Part shown: positions 10,602-27,401 of the stretch, one piece after another | Layout: every line of letters begins with the position of its first letter | Numbering within the stretch: position 1 is the stretch's first letter | From: Arabidopsis thaliana | Lineage: Eukaryota; Streptophyta; Magnoliopsida; Brassicales; Brassicaceae | Assembly (NCBI RefSeq): GCF_000001735.4 | Contig: NC_003076.8 | Span: forward strand, 1,240,001 to 1,304,000 | Length of the DNA stretch: 64,000 nucleotides | Reading direction: 5' to 3' | Program-made: the position numbers and the translations under genes | The notes under the pieces: model-generated | What the model was told of the DNA's origin: nothing | Databases searched by the model: none | What the model saw: the letters and a program-made list of their open reading frames with translations, nothing else

Positions 10602-13523
10602 TCAATCGGTGGTTCTCTCTGTGGCTGAATCAACTTTCTGTTTTATCATTGTCTCAGCTTGTTGGATTGCTCTCTGTGGCCCTGTGATACTCACTTTCCT
10701 GTCCATATTTTCCATTTATATCAAGTTAGACATGAGAGGTATCAAACACATTGTTCTGTTGTAACTCTCCAATAATCGTAACTTTACCTATCAGTGGTTC
10801 CAGACATAAAATCACCTCGGTCTGATATTTTAATTCGGGCACCAGTCATCTGCGGGAAGAAAAGTGGGTTTTAAGTTTCAGTGGACCGAAAGAGTTTTAA
10901 CTAAGGGTTGCCAAATACCTGAGTGATTTCCATGATGTTTCTTCCTCCACGTCCAAGCACCAATCCTATATGCTCATCCGCAACACCAATTGTCACCGTG
11001 GTACTAGCTTCTTCCTGGAATATATGTCAAAACACAGCTTAAGTAATGTAGAAAAAAACGAATCTCTAGCTGTTTAAATACCAAAATGCCATCTTATTAT
11101 CACAGTAAGACGTGACAGGAATTGCATCTCCGATCAAATTTATTTTCGTAGTTTGGTTCATTAAAAGCATCACCAATCCTTTTAATAAGCCTAATTCCTA
11201 ACAAATATCAGATGTAGATTTCACATTGGTATCTCCTAAAGTTTCTGTAGTACGAATTGATCCAAACAATCATAGTAATAACATCGATAGGGATTTTTCA
11301 TGTATATATGCGTTTACATAAATAGGGTGGAAGATATGACTTGTAACACCATATTATCCATAGTAGTAACACAAATAGAGATTGATTCATATAAACGCAT
11401 AAATACTAATAGGGTGGAAGATTGTGAGAAGAGGCTAACCTTGTGGTTTTGATACTTGCCTCCAGAACCGTTGGGTGCGTAGTTAACCGAATTGTATCCC
11501 GCTGTTGCAACAGAAGGAAGCGCATACGCATATGGAGGACCATGAAAACCAGAGTAGAAAAGACCTAAAATGCCGAGTTTAAAGGAACTTACAAGAGAAT
11601 TAAGCTACAACAGACAACCATCATACACAACCCTCAAAATGGAAAGAAGGTCCATGTGAGATGAAAGATACTAAATGCCATTACTATACCTTAGTTGACA
11701 TCTGACAATCTAAAACTCAGTAGAAAATCCTACTCTAATCTTACATTTTTATCAAGGGATATGATCCAGCATCTACACTTGACACTTAGATTGTTCACAT
11801 GACCCTAAAACAAGAAATCAAAAACCTTGTACTGTGATTTCTAGCCTATCTACGCCTGTCCATGTGTAGTGACTAAACAGTCTTAAAACAAATAATTTGA
11901 TAGTGTCAATTCAATTGTCAAAGGAAACTCCGGAAATGATCTAACCATTTACTATATTGCTTTCCAACATGAATAAATGCAATCAAAGACATACAGAACA
12001 CGATAACAAAAGAAGCTTCAAGGAGGATAACAAACCTAACTAAGCAAGTACTGAGTTGATATACCTGCATATGAATATGGGGAATGCACATTCTGGGAGT
12101 AATGATCGTCCTCAGTAAGCTTAGCCAAAATCAAATCGATTGCCCGCATCTGCTCCTCGAAGGTCCCAGATAATGTCACTAACCTATCGCTCAACCCATA
12201 AAAGGTATTATCCAGAGGGGATATCTTAATACCAGCTTTAGATTCCTCAATGAATGACCTTTTTGCAAAGAAAGAAATGTCTTGAGGGTTAGTGACAGCA
12301 GTACAACTGAAATCAGTATTCCTTGGAAAAAAACATAAAAGCAATGCCATATTCTAGAACTTAAAAGGAACTAGATATTCCATACGCATAAACTACTGCA
12401 ATCTGAGTCATATCTAATACTCAGAAACTTTGTTCACCTGTTATATATAGGGTCTTGACTTGTTTATGCATGCATTCAGAGAAAATAATTGCTCTCTTAA
12501 AGATATGAACCAGAGAAGATTTGAACATAGAAACAATGCAAGAACATAACCAGATACATTATAGATGATATTTGGTGGTTAAGCGTGCTGTAGGAAATGG
12601 TGTCAAAGGAAACAGGCTATGGATTATAGAAGGTCTGAAAACCTCAAAGAAACTGCTGCAACAAATACAGAACGGAAACTTACTTGATGGTGGCCCCTCC
12701 TTTTCCGATTATACCTCCACAAGAACTGTTAGGAACCACAAGTCTAATTCTTCTCCTAGGCTCAACCTCATTACCATCTTCAGCATGAAGCTAGCAAACA
12801 GATAGAAAAGTTAAAACTGATTTCATTGTGACATACTATATAAACTAAATAAACGCAACTGTGACATGAAATACAAATTTGTCAAAAAAGATTACCTCAC
12901 TGTGCAATTTATCAAGGATAAGTTCCAGTCCATTGACAACTTCTTTGATTGATCCCGATATCATAATAATTCTGTCAGTCGTCCCCGGGAAAAACTCTTG
13001 ATTACGTGAAAGCTGAATCCTTGCCCCAGACTTTGCCTGAAATTCAGTGATGGTCGAGCCACCTTTCCCAATGACGGAACCAGCTGCCGCATTGGATACA
13101 AGAAACCGAATGTGTGTTGGCTTCTCAGCAGAATCTGAAAAGAGGAAAACACATTAGATAGTCAAATAGATAGCATGGTTCACTAAACCGCATCAGTATT
13201 GAGCTAATCATTGAATTGAAACAGCGTAATTTAACCATCCTTGGAAAATGAATCTATCACACAGGAAACATTCTCACAAGTTTTCATCAGCAAAAAAAGA
13301 CATTAATCACACATGTCCGTTGACATATCACAGAGTACTTAAACGAGATCCGATTCACGAATGTGACGAAATACCGAAACAATTGAGTCAGAGTCGAAGG
13401 AGAAAAAAAAACAGAAGACCAGATCGGATCGAAAATACCAGCTTCGGAAGAATCATGCGGTTCAGGGGATCTCTTAGCCAGCTCTTCCGGTGAACCTGCC
13501 GCATATGACTCAGTAGACTCCAT
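10602..13523 (-). CDS. BTR1: Three-KH-domain RNA-binding protein BTR1 (long form)
   Basis: Eight exons on the minus strand (13523-13439, 13134-12896, 12790-12684, 12258-12065, 11564-11440, 11014-10919, 10849-10788, 10698-10602) join to 334 residues. Three KH domains each carry the RNA-contacting GXXG loop: GKGG at 51-54, GKGG at 137-140 and GRGG at 271-274. A Tyr/Gly/Pro-rich linker ([15 protein letters not shown]) separates KH2 from KH3. The layout is that of PCBP/Nova-type proteins, which bind C- or U-rich single-stranded RNA. I recognise it as At5g04430, BTR1, described as binding tobamovirus RNA and limiting its multiplication; long and short splice forms are known, and the length here equals the long form. 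Introns 3 and 4 are long (425 and 500 bp). It diverges from the DUF1997 gene across a 1.4-kb shared upstream region. Confidence 0.93.
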
Positions 13524-14956
13524 TGCTGCTACAGAAGATAAACGGCATTAACCAATCGACATTATCAATTCAATGAAGAGAAATAAGAACGAAATCGGAG
13601 AGAGAGGAAGAGATAAGACTCGTTCATCGAAATCTGAGATTGAGAAGGAAAAATTCCAAAGTTTACCTGTCTTCACACAATTCGAATCTGCTCCCTCCGT
13701 CGTCGTCGTCACTTGGCGCCGGTGGTTAAATGAATCTGAGCAAAACTAAGTCTCAATCGTCGTATCGGTGCTTCCTCGGCTTCTTCGTCTTTGTCGCCGA
13801 GCGGTTTGTGAAGTGAATGAAGGTGGCTCTGGTGTCCTTCGTCTATCTATCCACTAGCCTCCCTTATTCTATTATTTTTTATTTTTCCTAAATTTAATTT
13901 TATTGACCGCCTCTCTATTTCTTTTTTAATTTTTTTTTCCTCTTTCACAATCATCTCACTTTTTATTTGTTAAAATATCAAATCAACTCAACTACAAAAT
14001 GTGTTAACATCAAAATGTGCTACGAAATAAAACATAATTAGAAAATAAAACACCAAAATTATCATTTTTCTACAATTTTAAAGCAATAGAATGAACATGA
14101 TAATAATAAAATAAAAATGGCAATATGTGTCTTTTTCTCTCTATTTTCTCATTTTAGAATTTGATTTTATTGCATTGGTTTGATTTATTTTCATAGTTTG
14201 TTAGATCTTGAATTGCAGTAAATATATGTTTATCAAATTGTACGGTAGAGTTGACGAAGACGATAGATACGATTAATGGTAATGCATGTTTATGATTTGA
14301 ATCGGTCGATTTAATAATGTAAGTTCAATATTATTATAAGGTGATTTTGGTTTTTTAGCCCGGCAATAATGGGAAGTGGCTCTTTAGCCAAAATAAATAA
14401 TGGGAAGTGGCAACCTGTGTTTTCTTCACGACTACAGATTCATTGGTTAAAACCTTCAATAAAATAATCATGTTATTTTGTGAACTTTAAAATTAGTAAT
14501 CAAATTCCTCACACATTATTATTTTCAATAATTAGATAACTCTTTTTCGCATTTTCTTAATTAATTTTGTACTCTTTAATTAGGAAAAAAACTAATTATT
14601 TTAATCAAAAATACTGACAAGTGTTATGGATCCAACCGAGTCTGGTTACATGACATTTTCATATTTACTTACTCAAATTGCGAAGGTTATTCGTTGTTGG
14701 CCCAATATATACATTTCACGGGCTCTTGTTGGGCTTGCTTTCAATATTCAGCGTATTTTAACTGTAGCGAACGAAACAACGTCAGCAGGCTAACATGCGC
14801 AGTCGAAGCAGGTGGTGATGGTGGTGCCACCTCCCAAATCTTCGTCGTCCCAATAATCTTATCACGTTTCTCTCACTCTCTCTCCTTCGCTTGTGTGTTT
14901 AAGCTAAGCCGTTAGTCGTTAAACATCTCATATCCTAAAACGCCGTCGTTTTAGCT
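13524..14956. promoter_or_regulatory. Divergent promoter region, BTR1 / DUF1997 gene
   Basis: This 1.4-kb stretch separates two divergent start codons. A site-II-type GGCCCA lies at 14699-14704, with a related GTTGGGCTT downstream; such elements are frequent in promoters of housekeeping and organelle-related genes. A 16-bp unit (AATAATGGGAAGTGGC) is repeated at 14365-14380 and 14396-14411, period 31. The rest is AT-rich with no ORF. Confidence 0.55.
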
Positions 14957-16624
14957 ATGGCGTTGAGCTCAGCTACGCTTAGACTTACCTCTCTGTCGTT
15001 CTCGGCGAAGAAGACGAATCGAAACCCTAGAAATCCAGCTCTCTCCTTCACCATCACTAGCTCATCGTCCTTTGACGAATCACCCAAACCTTCTTCTCTC
15101 GCCACTTCCTCTTCTACGTCACCTATACGCGTCTCCTCTAGTTCTACCCCCAAAGCTCGATTCATCGCTCGTCAGAAACAATCCGTCTCCGTTCGTCAGC
15201 TACAGCGACCTCTAAGTAACTTCAGCGCGATTCTCTCTGATCTAAATTTCTGTTTCCTGTGGATGATTAAATCTGGATCGGATTGTTTGATTTTGAATTT
15301 GCTTTTTGTTTATGGTTTGCAGTTGAGTATATGAGCTTACCTGCGAGTCAGTACTCGGTGCTTGATGCGGAGAGGATTGAGAGAGTTGATGATAACACGT
15401 TTAGATGTTATGTTTATACGTTTAAATTCTTCAACTTTGAAGTCTGCCCTGTTTTGCTTGTCAGGGTTGAAGAACAGCCTAATGGCTGCTGCATCAAGCT
15501 CTTGTCCTGCAAGGTAATTCTTCTTTTGTTCTTTTGGAAATGATTGAATTTGCAAACAAAGAGAGGAACTTGTGGCGTTTAGACATATGTCAAATCAAAT
15601 CCAGTTATGATTTGTTAAGACTGTGATGATTTTTGTATTTTCTTGTGCCATATAGCTTGAGGGATCTCCTGTTGTGGTTGCTCAAAATGACAAATTTGAT
15701 GGTAAGCATATCCCTGTATACGCTTCACTTTGTTAACCCGTTTTGAAAGTACTGCCATGTTGTCAAGTTTTGTGTACTGAAATTATTTAAATTTAGTGAT
15801 GGTTGTGTGGGCTTAACATTTATTATTTTCTAGTCATGCAGCTTCTATGGTGAACCGGGTATCATGTGATAGCACTCAGGAGGGCTCATCAGAGCAACAA
15901 ATTACTTCAGATGCAGTCATTGAGGTAGCTAAGTTCTTCATTTTTTTTCCTTTTGCTTAGTTAATCAGTGCATTGCTGTGGTATCTCTGACTTACTTGGC
16001 GATTGTAGGTCAATATCGAGATTCCTTTTGCATTTAGAGTCTTCCCAGTGGGAGCAATAGAGGCGACTGGGACACAAGTTCTTGATCAAATTCTTAAACT
16101 CATGCTACCTCGATTTTTGTCACAGGTATGCAGGAAAACAGATTTGTATTATTACGTTTTAATTGCTTATTCTGCATCAACGAGGTCCGTTAAGCGATCA
16201 TTTATTTCTCTATGGCACTATGGTTTTTTAGATAGCAAGATCGTCCTGCTTGAGAGGATTAGTCTGACATCTGAGGTTTCCTGTTGATATTTGAGAAGAT
16301 CTTTTATATTTGAGCTGTTTGATGAGGCAATATAACATGTTTTGGGCGTTATTTATGTTGGTAAAGCACATGTTGAACCAGGACTCAGGTTTCAGATTAG
16401 CCTAGGCTTCTATGGTTTCCTCTGTAAAACTGGCTTGTTGATTCTTTATATTTATGTGCTCCTCCTTCTGCATATATGAACATAAATACATTCCATTGCC
16501 TGCAAAATCATCCCAACATTAATCTTATCATGCTCTTTTATTCATTTTGCAGCTCTCCAAAGACTATCATGCATGGGCTTCGGGAGACACTTCAAGGCAA
16601 CCTCTTGGGACCGGTGAGATCTGA
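14957..16624 (+). CDS. DUF1997 family protein, predicted plastid-targeted
   Basis: Six exons (14957-15215, 15323-15513, 15656-15701, 15842-15924, 16009-16125, 16553-16624) join in frame to 255 residues. The first ~75 residues are rich in Ser/Thr and basic residues with almost no acids early on (MALSSATLRLTSLSFSAKK), typical of a chloroplast transit peptide. The conserved body starts at about 88 with EYMSLPASQYSVLDAERIER and continues with TFKFFNFEVCPVLLVRVEEQ and IPFAFRVFPVGAIEATGTQV, the DUF1997 pattern of cyanobacterial and plastid proteins. No enzymatic motif is evident and the biochemical function is unknown to me. I recall the locus as At5g04440. The ATG at 14957 is the first in the frame and gives the transit peptide. 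Confidence 0.88.
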
Positions 16625-19600
16625 TAGTAAAGCAAAAGCTACCGTACGTACCTGGTTCAACGATCCTGTGCCTCCTCGAGTTCAAATAGGGGATGATAGC
16701 AAATTCTCGATCTTTTTCAATGTGGTATTCGGGTAAAATAATCACAAAGGAATCTGTAGTCACTGGAATTTCAACCCTTTTCAATAGAATACGTTTGTTT
16801 GTTTGTTCCACTGTAATCTCACGGTGTGTCATGTTAATGATCCAACCGAAAGTTCCTTAAACGGATCTCCTTTGTACCAAAAAACTGTCTGGTAGAACTA
16901 AAATTGAACCGATAAATGGATGAGCCGGTTCATTGAATACTACTTTTCTGAAGAAAAGCTTTCTCGCTGCATGTCATTTGTGAAGATAACGTGTTTAATT
17001 TCAAAATGAAGCCAAAAACAATTTAATGTTTTAATCAGAAGTCATTTGCAACTTGTAGACACAAACGTTAAATTTTAGTCGGTGAGTACTTTTGTTTGTG
17101 ATTCATGTCAAACGTAAAACATAAAAGAGAACCATGTCAAACGTAAAACATAAAAGAGAACCATCTAAATTTATCTTTTGAAACCTATTATACTTTGACG
17201 AAAAAAAAAGCCCTATTATACAATTAAGCATGAGTAAAAAAGAAGCAAATGTTCTAAGCAACGGAGAAATAATTTTTCTTATCGGTCCTTTTACAAACGA
17301 CAGCCATATATCATTTGTGCGTATCTCAAAGCAAAAGTCTCTTCTCTCTTTGAAAAGACAAAATCAAGCAACTAAGCAAGTAATGCTAACTTCACAGTTA
17401 CAAGACAAAAGAAGACATTCACATAACGGTGAAACAAGAAAGATTGTGTTTGATATGTTTTCCTTTAATTTCGGTTAATTGGAAAATATTGTCAAGCCAT
17501 GCATAGCCAAAGTAAATGTAGTTTAAGTGAATATCCTATTCACATTGCCTGAAATTTTCAAAACAAAAAGATATAGACAAAAGATCAATGCATATGTGAT
17601 ATGTCGACTAGCTAGTTATACAAATATCAAAATTTACTAAGTTAAAGATGCATGATTGTATATGGATGTCGTAAAATGTTAAAACCAAAACGTGCGTTTG
17701 TTCCCTCTCAAACGAAAGTTTGTGACTTCGAGAAATATTTTTTTTTTCAGTAAAAGACAAAATAGTGAAGAAGATGCAATGCATGAGTTGAGTCATATAC
17801 ATACTAAAGCGTTTCTAGTTTTTGGAGAATTTGCTAAAACCGTAAGCAATGATTTTCCTATAAATATCTAAAACACAATAACTTTCTTTGAAATAACTAA
17901 TCACAGCCTATATTTTGTTTTCTAAACACAATCACAATGTCTTATCATGATAAACATATATAAACGAAGAAGGGAAGAAGATGAGTGGATATTATAGAAA
18001 GAAAACGTACGTTTGTGTAATTTATATTAAGCGATCAGTGAAAGACGTATGTGACTGATGAGACCTAACATAGACCCAAAATCCATGCAACCTTGTCTTT
18101 CGTCCCAATGCATTTGTACGCTTTCTCATAGACATTTTCTTATTTGATTATATCATTGATTAAAGTATAATTATAGAGAATGAAAAAAAAAAATCAACTA
18201 TGCCACCATGTGATATAATTTATTTATTTTTCTTGATTATTGCATGTGAGAATATTGGTTGGTACGAAACCCTCACAAAGATCGATCCAAATTGGGGAAA
18301 TATTTTTAGTGTTTATATAAACATAATTAACGCAATCTCTTTATTTTGCCACTAGGAAACTGAGCATTATTATACAAAAAGTCACATTTTATTTTGCCAC
18401 TCGGACTCGGTTCTTATATTATATAATAGGTTATCTTAGTTTTGAAAAAATATGGCCATGAAGGTTATTAAGAATTGCCTTTGCCCATTTATGATACCAA
18501 TATATAATTGTTTTTTCTTTTGTGTGTTTTAGTACCAAGATGTAATTGTTTGCTAAAGTCTATGAGAATACCAAACCAAAATAATTTGAGGATATCAGAA
18601 ATAAACAAAAATAATAATATTGATAATGTGGTGTGAAGTTTGAGCTTTCCTTCCCTTTAAAAACTTGAAAGGTCAAAGATGTTGTCATCTCACCTCTCTC
18701 CATTTAAAATTTCAGGATCCCAAACCTTAACATTGCTAAAACCCAAAAAAAAAAATCTACCACACCTTTCTCAGGTAGGCCAATGTTTACACCTCCATTT
18801 TTGTTCACAATCTTCTTCTTCTGTCTGTGAATTTCCTTTATTTTGATTCCTCATTTACAAACTGGTACAAAGGAAATGAATATCTAATTAACTCTTATTT
18901 GTACATCTTCTGATCCATCTCTGTCTTTTCAGATTTTGTATTTGTTTTCCCAATAGATTTGAACTTTAAAACCCAAACAAGAAGAGAGATGCTTTGATTT
19001 TGTTACATACAAGTGTTTGTTGCATGAAACTAGTAATTATATATTTTAAGTTAATTTCACTTTAAAACATTTATGAGTTATCTTTATTTTCTTAAGTACA
19101 TTGTGCAAACTTACTAAGAAAAACAAATCCAACTTTTTTGTTTTTGGGATCATTGTTTTATTAAAATCATTAAAGAATTTGTACTACATGTCTTACTCAA
19201 ATGTGGATTTGGATATGGTCTTATGCATATCTAATTAATTTATAATTACAGTGACAATTTAGAGATTAAAAAACATGACGTGGGTTGAGATGATCATGCC
19301 ACGTGTTGTAATCGTAGACCAGATCCTCGCTTCCTTGAGACTCGCCTTCCTTTTGCTTATTTTTAATTTTAGCAAAAGCGAAAAAGTAGACAAAATTAAA
19401 ATTAAAAATAGATTATTCATTTCCAAAGGAAAACTAAAATAAATAAATTAATTAATTACGAGAAAAAGACAATTAAAGAGTGATTAATTAATTCTCTAAT
19501 CTCTCTCTCTCTCTGTCTAATGGCCATTGCACCTTCTCTCTTTGAAAAAAATCCAATCTTTTTCTACTTTCATTAATAAATCACCGATTATTTTGTTTTC

Positions 19601-20008
19601 TCTTCTTCTTCTGCGATCCTTCATTGAATTTGATAGCCCAATTTCGTCTTATAGGAGCTTCATCTTTCACCTTTTTGTTCTTAATTGTGTTTCGCCATTG
19701 ACGAAGAACACGAAGAGGTACGTCTTTTGTTAATTGGAAGTGGAATTTTGGGTTTTGATTGTTCAATTTGGCTGATGATTGGTATGAATACCAGGTGAGA
19801 GAGATGAATTGGAGGACATTTGGGTGTGAAATTTTGAATCTTTTGGATGTTGGGATTTTGTGTTTTCTGGGATCTTCTCAGAAATTCTGTGGAAGATGTG
19901 ATGTTTGGTTTTAGGGGTTTGAGAATGATTGATGGAGTTACTAGTATGTTGTTTTGAATTATCGGAATTGACGTTAAAAAAGGGATTTTTAGGTTTTGGC
20001 GTGAGAGG
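16625..20008. promoter_or_regulatory. 3.4-kb region upstream of the RING gene
   Basis: No credible gene: the longest ORF (17230-17478, 82 codons) has no recognisable motif. It contains a 29-bp tandem duplication (17104-17161), TGACGTGG at 19276-19283 and a G-box CACGTG at 19300-19305. There is a CT-rich leader-like stretch (about 19495-19620) and a possible leader-intron donor after 19715. ATG codons occur in the probable leader, including an 18-codon uORF at 19901-19957 if that part is retained in the mRNA. Confidence 0.5.
17104..17161 (+). repeat. 29-bp tandem duplication
   Basis: Two adjacent identical 29-bp units (17104-17132 and 17133-17161), each starting CATGTCAAACGTAAAACATA. It looks like a recent replication-slippage duplication; no function is evident. 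Confidence 0.9.
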
Positions 20009-23695
<3,687 letters not shown>

Positions 23696-26600
23696 GCCTC
23701 AGAGAAGAAGGTATAGAAGAAAGGACCAGCAGAAAGAGATGTGTTTTGGTTTTGGGGTTAACATTATGTAGTTGTAGTATCTTCTTCAAATTCATATTTG
23801 ATGTGTATAGTCTAAATTAAATTACTTAAAGGGAAGAAAAGAAAAGCTCTTATTGATTATGATTCATGTTTAAATCACATTTTACTTAGCCACATTTTAT
23901 TTAGAGAAAAATATAAAATTCGGATAATTTTCAAATAAAGATCAAAAAGTAAAAAGCACCAAAGCAGTTTTTTTTTTTTTTTTTTATGGCAAGATTAAAA
24001 GAGAAAAGAAAAACGTTGCGAAATTAGATGACTATATTTAAATATGTAGACAATGGCTTCTCTTTGGCCATAGTACCATTCAATACTTTCTATTTCAATG
24101 CCATTTAAATGCTTGGTCTAATTTCCATTTATTACCTTTACCCCTTTAACCTAATTTAATAAGCTATTTAATTTCAAATTCGTTTGTATCCACAATTCTT
24201 TCTTGGACAAAATATTTCAAATTGTTTATATTTCAAGTTAATTTTGGATAGACAATGAAGCTTCTTCTGTTATTTCTTTATCTGCTAAACGCAAACTTAT
24301 AAATAATTCAGTATAATTTGGTGAGCTGTGTGTAACCTTCGTTTAAATTATAATACGGAAAACAAATGTTTTGCAGAATTCACGTTGGTAGTATATTCTA
24401 CCATAAGAATCCGACTAATTATTGTAACCCACTAGCCAACCTAATTTTTAATAACATGTTGTATGGATTCTAATATTTGATTTCATAGTAACGGAACAAC
24501 AATCATGTTGATTTTTACGGCGTGTATAAAAGTATTACATTTTATTGTAGGTACGTTTATGCACGATCTAATAAAATAAACCTGATCAAAGATAATTAAC
24601 AATGACCATTACAATTAATCTATGTATTTTATCATCGTGCTTGCCCACCTTTATCCACATTGCGTTTACAAGATCTCCATGAAAAGTAAATCTACAATGT
24701 ATACTATATTGTATTATTTAACCTTGACCTTTTTGTACGAGCTCTCAAACTTCTAAAACTTATGATTAGATTAAGAAGATTCAAATGGCCAAATAATCTA
24801 TACAAATACAAATCTGATATATATGAGAAAGGTCTTGATATAATGTGAATTTTTCTAGTATCCAAGCATATAAGCTTGCTAAGTTTAGTTATGCCATACT
24901 TTCTTCATTAGAAGTAATGAAAATTTAATTAAATGTCATAAGTTTCAAAAAAGAAAAAAAAAACTGAGTTAACATGTGCCCTATATTGTGGAAATAGAAT
25001 AATTTCTTAGTTAATTATCACTAGCTAGTCCAATGTCAACACATTGTTAAATGTCATTTTACCAATAACATGTTAGGAAGTGGCTACATACTGACAACAA
25101 AATTCCATAGATAAACCAAACAGTGAAAATTCAATGTCCATCAGTAACTATATGATAAATTAAATTGTGACAGATCCAATAGTGATAAGACAAATGTATA
25201 ATTTTCTCATAGCTAGTTTTAGGATTAATCCAAAAGTGGAAATTATGTGACAAGTTAGACATTACAAACCATTCGCCATAATATATTTCTTATGGGTCTT
25301 CATTACTTCACTAAATTCAACTACCATTCAATTGCTACAGCATGTTTTCATAATAGTGCTAGTGAATTTTCTGCTACCTAGTTTTCAGTTAGATTATATT
25401 CTTATGTGTAATTCCCAGTTCTCTTTTAGTTGAGTATATCTAAGGAATTTATGAAATCCTTAAAACATATTGGTAGATCAACTCAACTTTTTGTCCAAAA
25501 ATGGCAGTTAAAAGAGTTAAGAGATTAAGCTTCAAAGCATATGTATTGGTTAGAATAATGTTTCAACAGAACCAGAGTAATGCAAAATGAACTATTATGT
25601 AAGAAATAGTACTAATATATAATCAAATATTTTTCAACATGTAAACTTATTAATTGGTAACCGATTTTCCGAGTACGTGACGAATGGGCACCCCTAATGA
25701 ATATTAGATTAATTTTCTTCAAGACGTCATCCATAACATTAAATTTTCATTAAATTACATTAATTTACAGATCCCAAAGCCGTATTTATCGCTCTAGTTG
25801 TCGGCCCAAAAATGTCAGAGATCAACATGAATTTCCGATCAACTTTGTTTGATTACAATATTACTTTAATTAATTAGCTTGCAATATAAGCAACAATCTA
25901 TTTTCTATTCAGTTTATATAATAGTATTAATTTAAATAGTTGGATCAAGGCATCATTAGCTCTCTCGTGGCTTCTTACACAAGCACACGTAAGTCACGCA
26001 ACTATTTACATAATCTCATCAACCAAATGGTCCAAATCACATCAACACCTAAACCATCCGTTAATTATCATTCTTTTGAACTTTATTACTTTGTTGTAAC
26101 CTGACTAACTACTTCTTCTTCTTTTTTTGAACCTGATTAACTTATTTTCAAAACTTTGAATATAATTACCTTTCTAACTTTTCATAACCTTAAAGATGGT
26201 GCCATATTGATTATATTTTGTTTTAATTTTCTTACTAGCTACCATCATAATTATGCTTATGTTAATTGGATCGGAAGCCATAATTATGCGCAACATGGTA
26301 ACACATAATAGAAATATATCGTGGCCGACAAAAATAATTGCTTGCAAAGGCAACTCATTTTCTCTCCTTTTGTTCGTGATATCTCAGTGTTTTGAAATTG
26401 TTACTTTTATATAATTAATAGTTATCATCATAACCCATGACACAAAATTTCATAATTCAAACTATTGATCAATTCAAGAGATTCATATATCCTTATTAAG
26501 AAAGTACATCGATCAGCTAATGATGAAAATGTACTTTTTGGCCACTAAATAAAGTAAATGCTATAGGATTTCATTGTTCAGTTTCACAACTTTCATCAGT

Positions 26601-26892
26601 CGATATATATAGGTTTTTTCTTTTATCCAAAAGATGATATACATACTTGTGCATGTGCCTCTCGCTGGAAATATATTTACGATGTCAATAAAACTACTGG
26701 AATTTGGTCATTCGTTATCAAAACAGCTAGCAAATTTTAGTAAAGAAAAAAAGATTCCATCGATCGATCGCACATGTATATTTATAGAGTGGGTCGACGT
26801 GTAAAGTTGATAAAAACATTACATAAAAATAAATAAAAATCGAAAAAGCTATTCGAAATTATGGAACCTTTAATGAAACGTCCAATTATTGA
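23696..26892. other. 3.2-kb gene-free region between convergent RING gene and SIM
   Basis: Very AT-rich, with no ORF above 60 codons on either strand and no RNA gene that I can recognise. There is an 18-nt T tract at 23968-23985. The gap is larger than a pair of 3' UTRs would need, but I found no repeat structure in it. Confidence 0.5.
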
Positions 26893-27276
26893 TCATCTTC
26901 GTGAACAAGAACGGAAACTTCTTCGCCGCTTGGCCACCGTGATAGCCGTCGTGGTGGATGACGCCATCGTTTGGTTGTAAACAGAGGAGAAGAACCGCTC
27001 GATCTCATCTTTGTTGACGATGATCTCATACTTGGACAATGACGTCATAAGCTTTCTCTTGCAAGATCTGATGCCGAGAGACGACGGTGTGGAAGGTGGA
27101 CGGGGTTTCTGCGGTGGAGGAGGAGGAGTGGTGGCTGTGGTGGGAGGAATCTTGTGGTCGGAAGAAGTGGGAGTGGTGCAGCCGCCGCCGTCATCATCTC
27201 TGTTGGTGTTGGCTCGGATCTTGATGGCTGGTGGGAAATTCAAGATGGGCAGATCTTGTATTAAATCAAGATCCAT
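26893..27276 (-). CDS. SIM: SIAMESE cyclin-dependent kinase inhibitor
   Basis: An intronless ORF of 127 residues with the hallmarks of the plant SIM/SMR family: an acidic N-terminus (MDLDLIQDLPIL), the conserved CTTPTSSDHKIP block, a Pro-rich stretch (PPPPPQKPRPP) and the C-terminal KDEIERFFSSVYN motif used for CDK/cyclin interaction. Lys/Arg-rich stretches (CKRK and a terminal RRRSFRSCSRR) suggest nuclear import. SIM (At5g04470) inhibits CDK-cyclin complexes to block mitosis and drive endoreplication, best known in trichomes, where its loss gives multicellular trichomes. A TATA element lies about 117 bp upstream. About 4.6 kb of gene-free DNA lies upstream, leaving room for distal control. 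Confidence 0.97.
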   Translation of the reverse strand: MDLDLIQDLPILNFPPAIKIRANTNRDDDGGGCTTPTSSDHKIPPTTATTPPPPPQKPRPPSTPSSLGIRSCKRKLMTSLSKYEIIVNKDEIERFFSSVYNQTMASSTTTAITVAKRRRSFRSCSRR

Positions 27277-27392
27277 TCTTTTTTGTTTATATAAATATTA
27301 AATGTATATGTTCTTGAAGAGTTGTTTTTTTGTTTGTGTGTTTTAGCGTGTGCCTGAACAAATCTTCTTAGAGAAGTGGACTTGTGGGTTTC

Positions 27393-27401
27393 TTATATAT
27401 A
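27393..27401 (-). promoter_or_regulatory. Predicted TATA box of SIM
   Basis: On the minus strand TATATATAA is centred 117-125 bp upstream of the SIM ATG, implying a leader of roughly 85-90 nt. An HD-ZIP IV L1-box-like TAAATGTA sits inside the predicted leader at 27299-27306. Confidence 0.55.

Noticed and set aside
17230..17478. 82-codon ORF in the gap before the RING gene
   Set aside because: No recognisable motif and AT-driven composition; not supportable as a gene from sequence alone.
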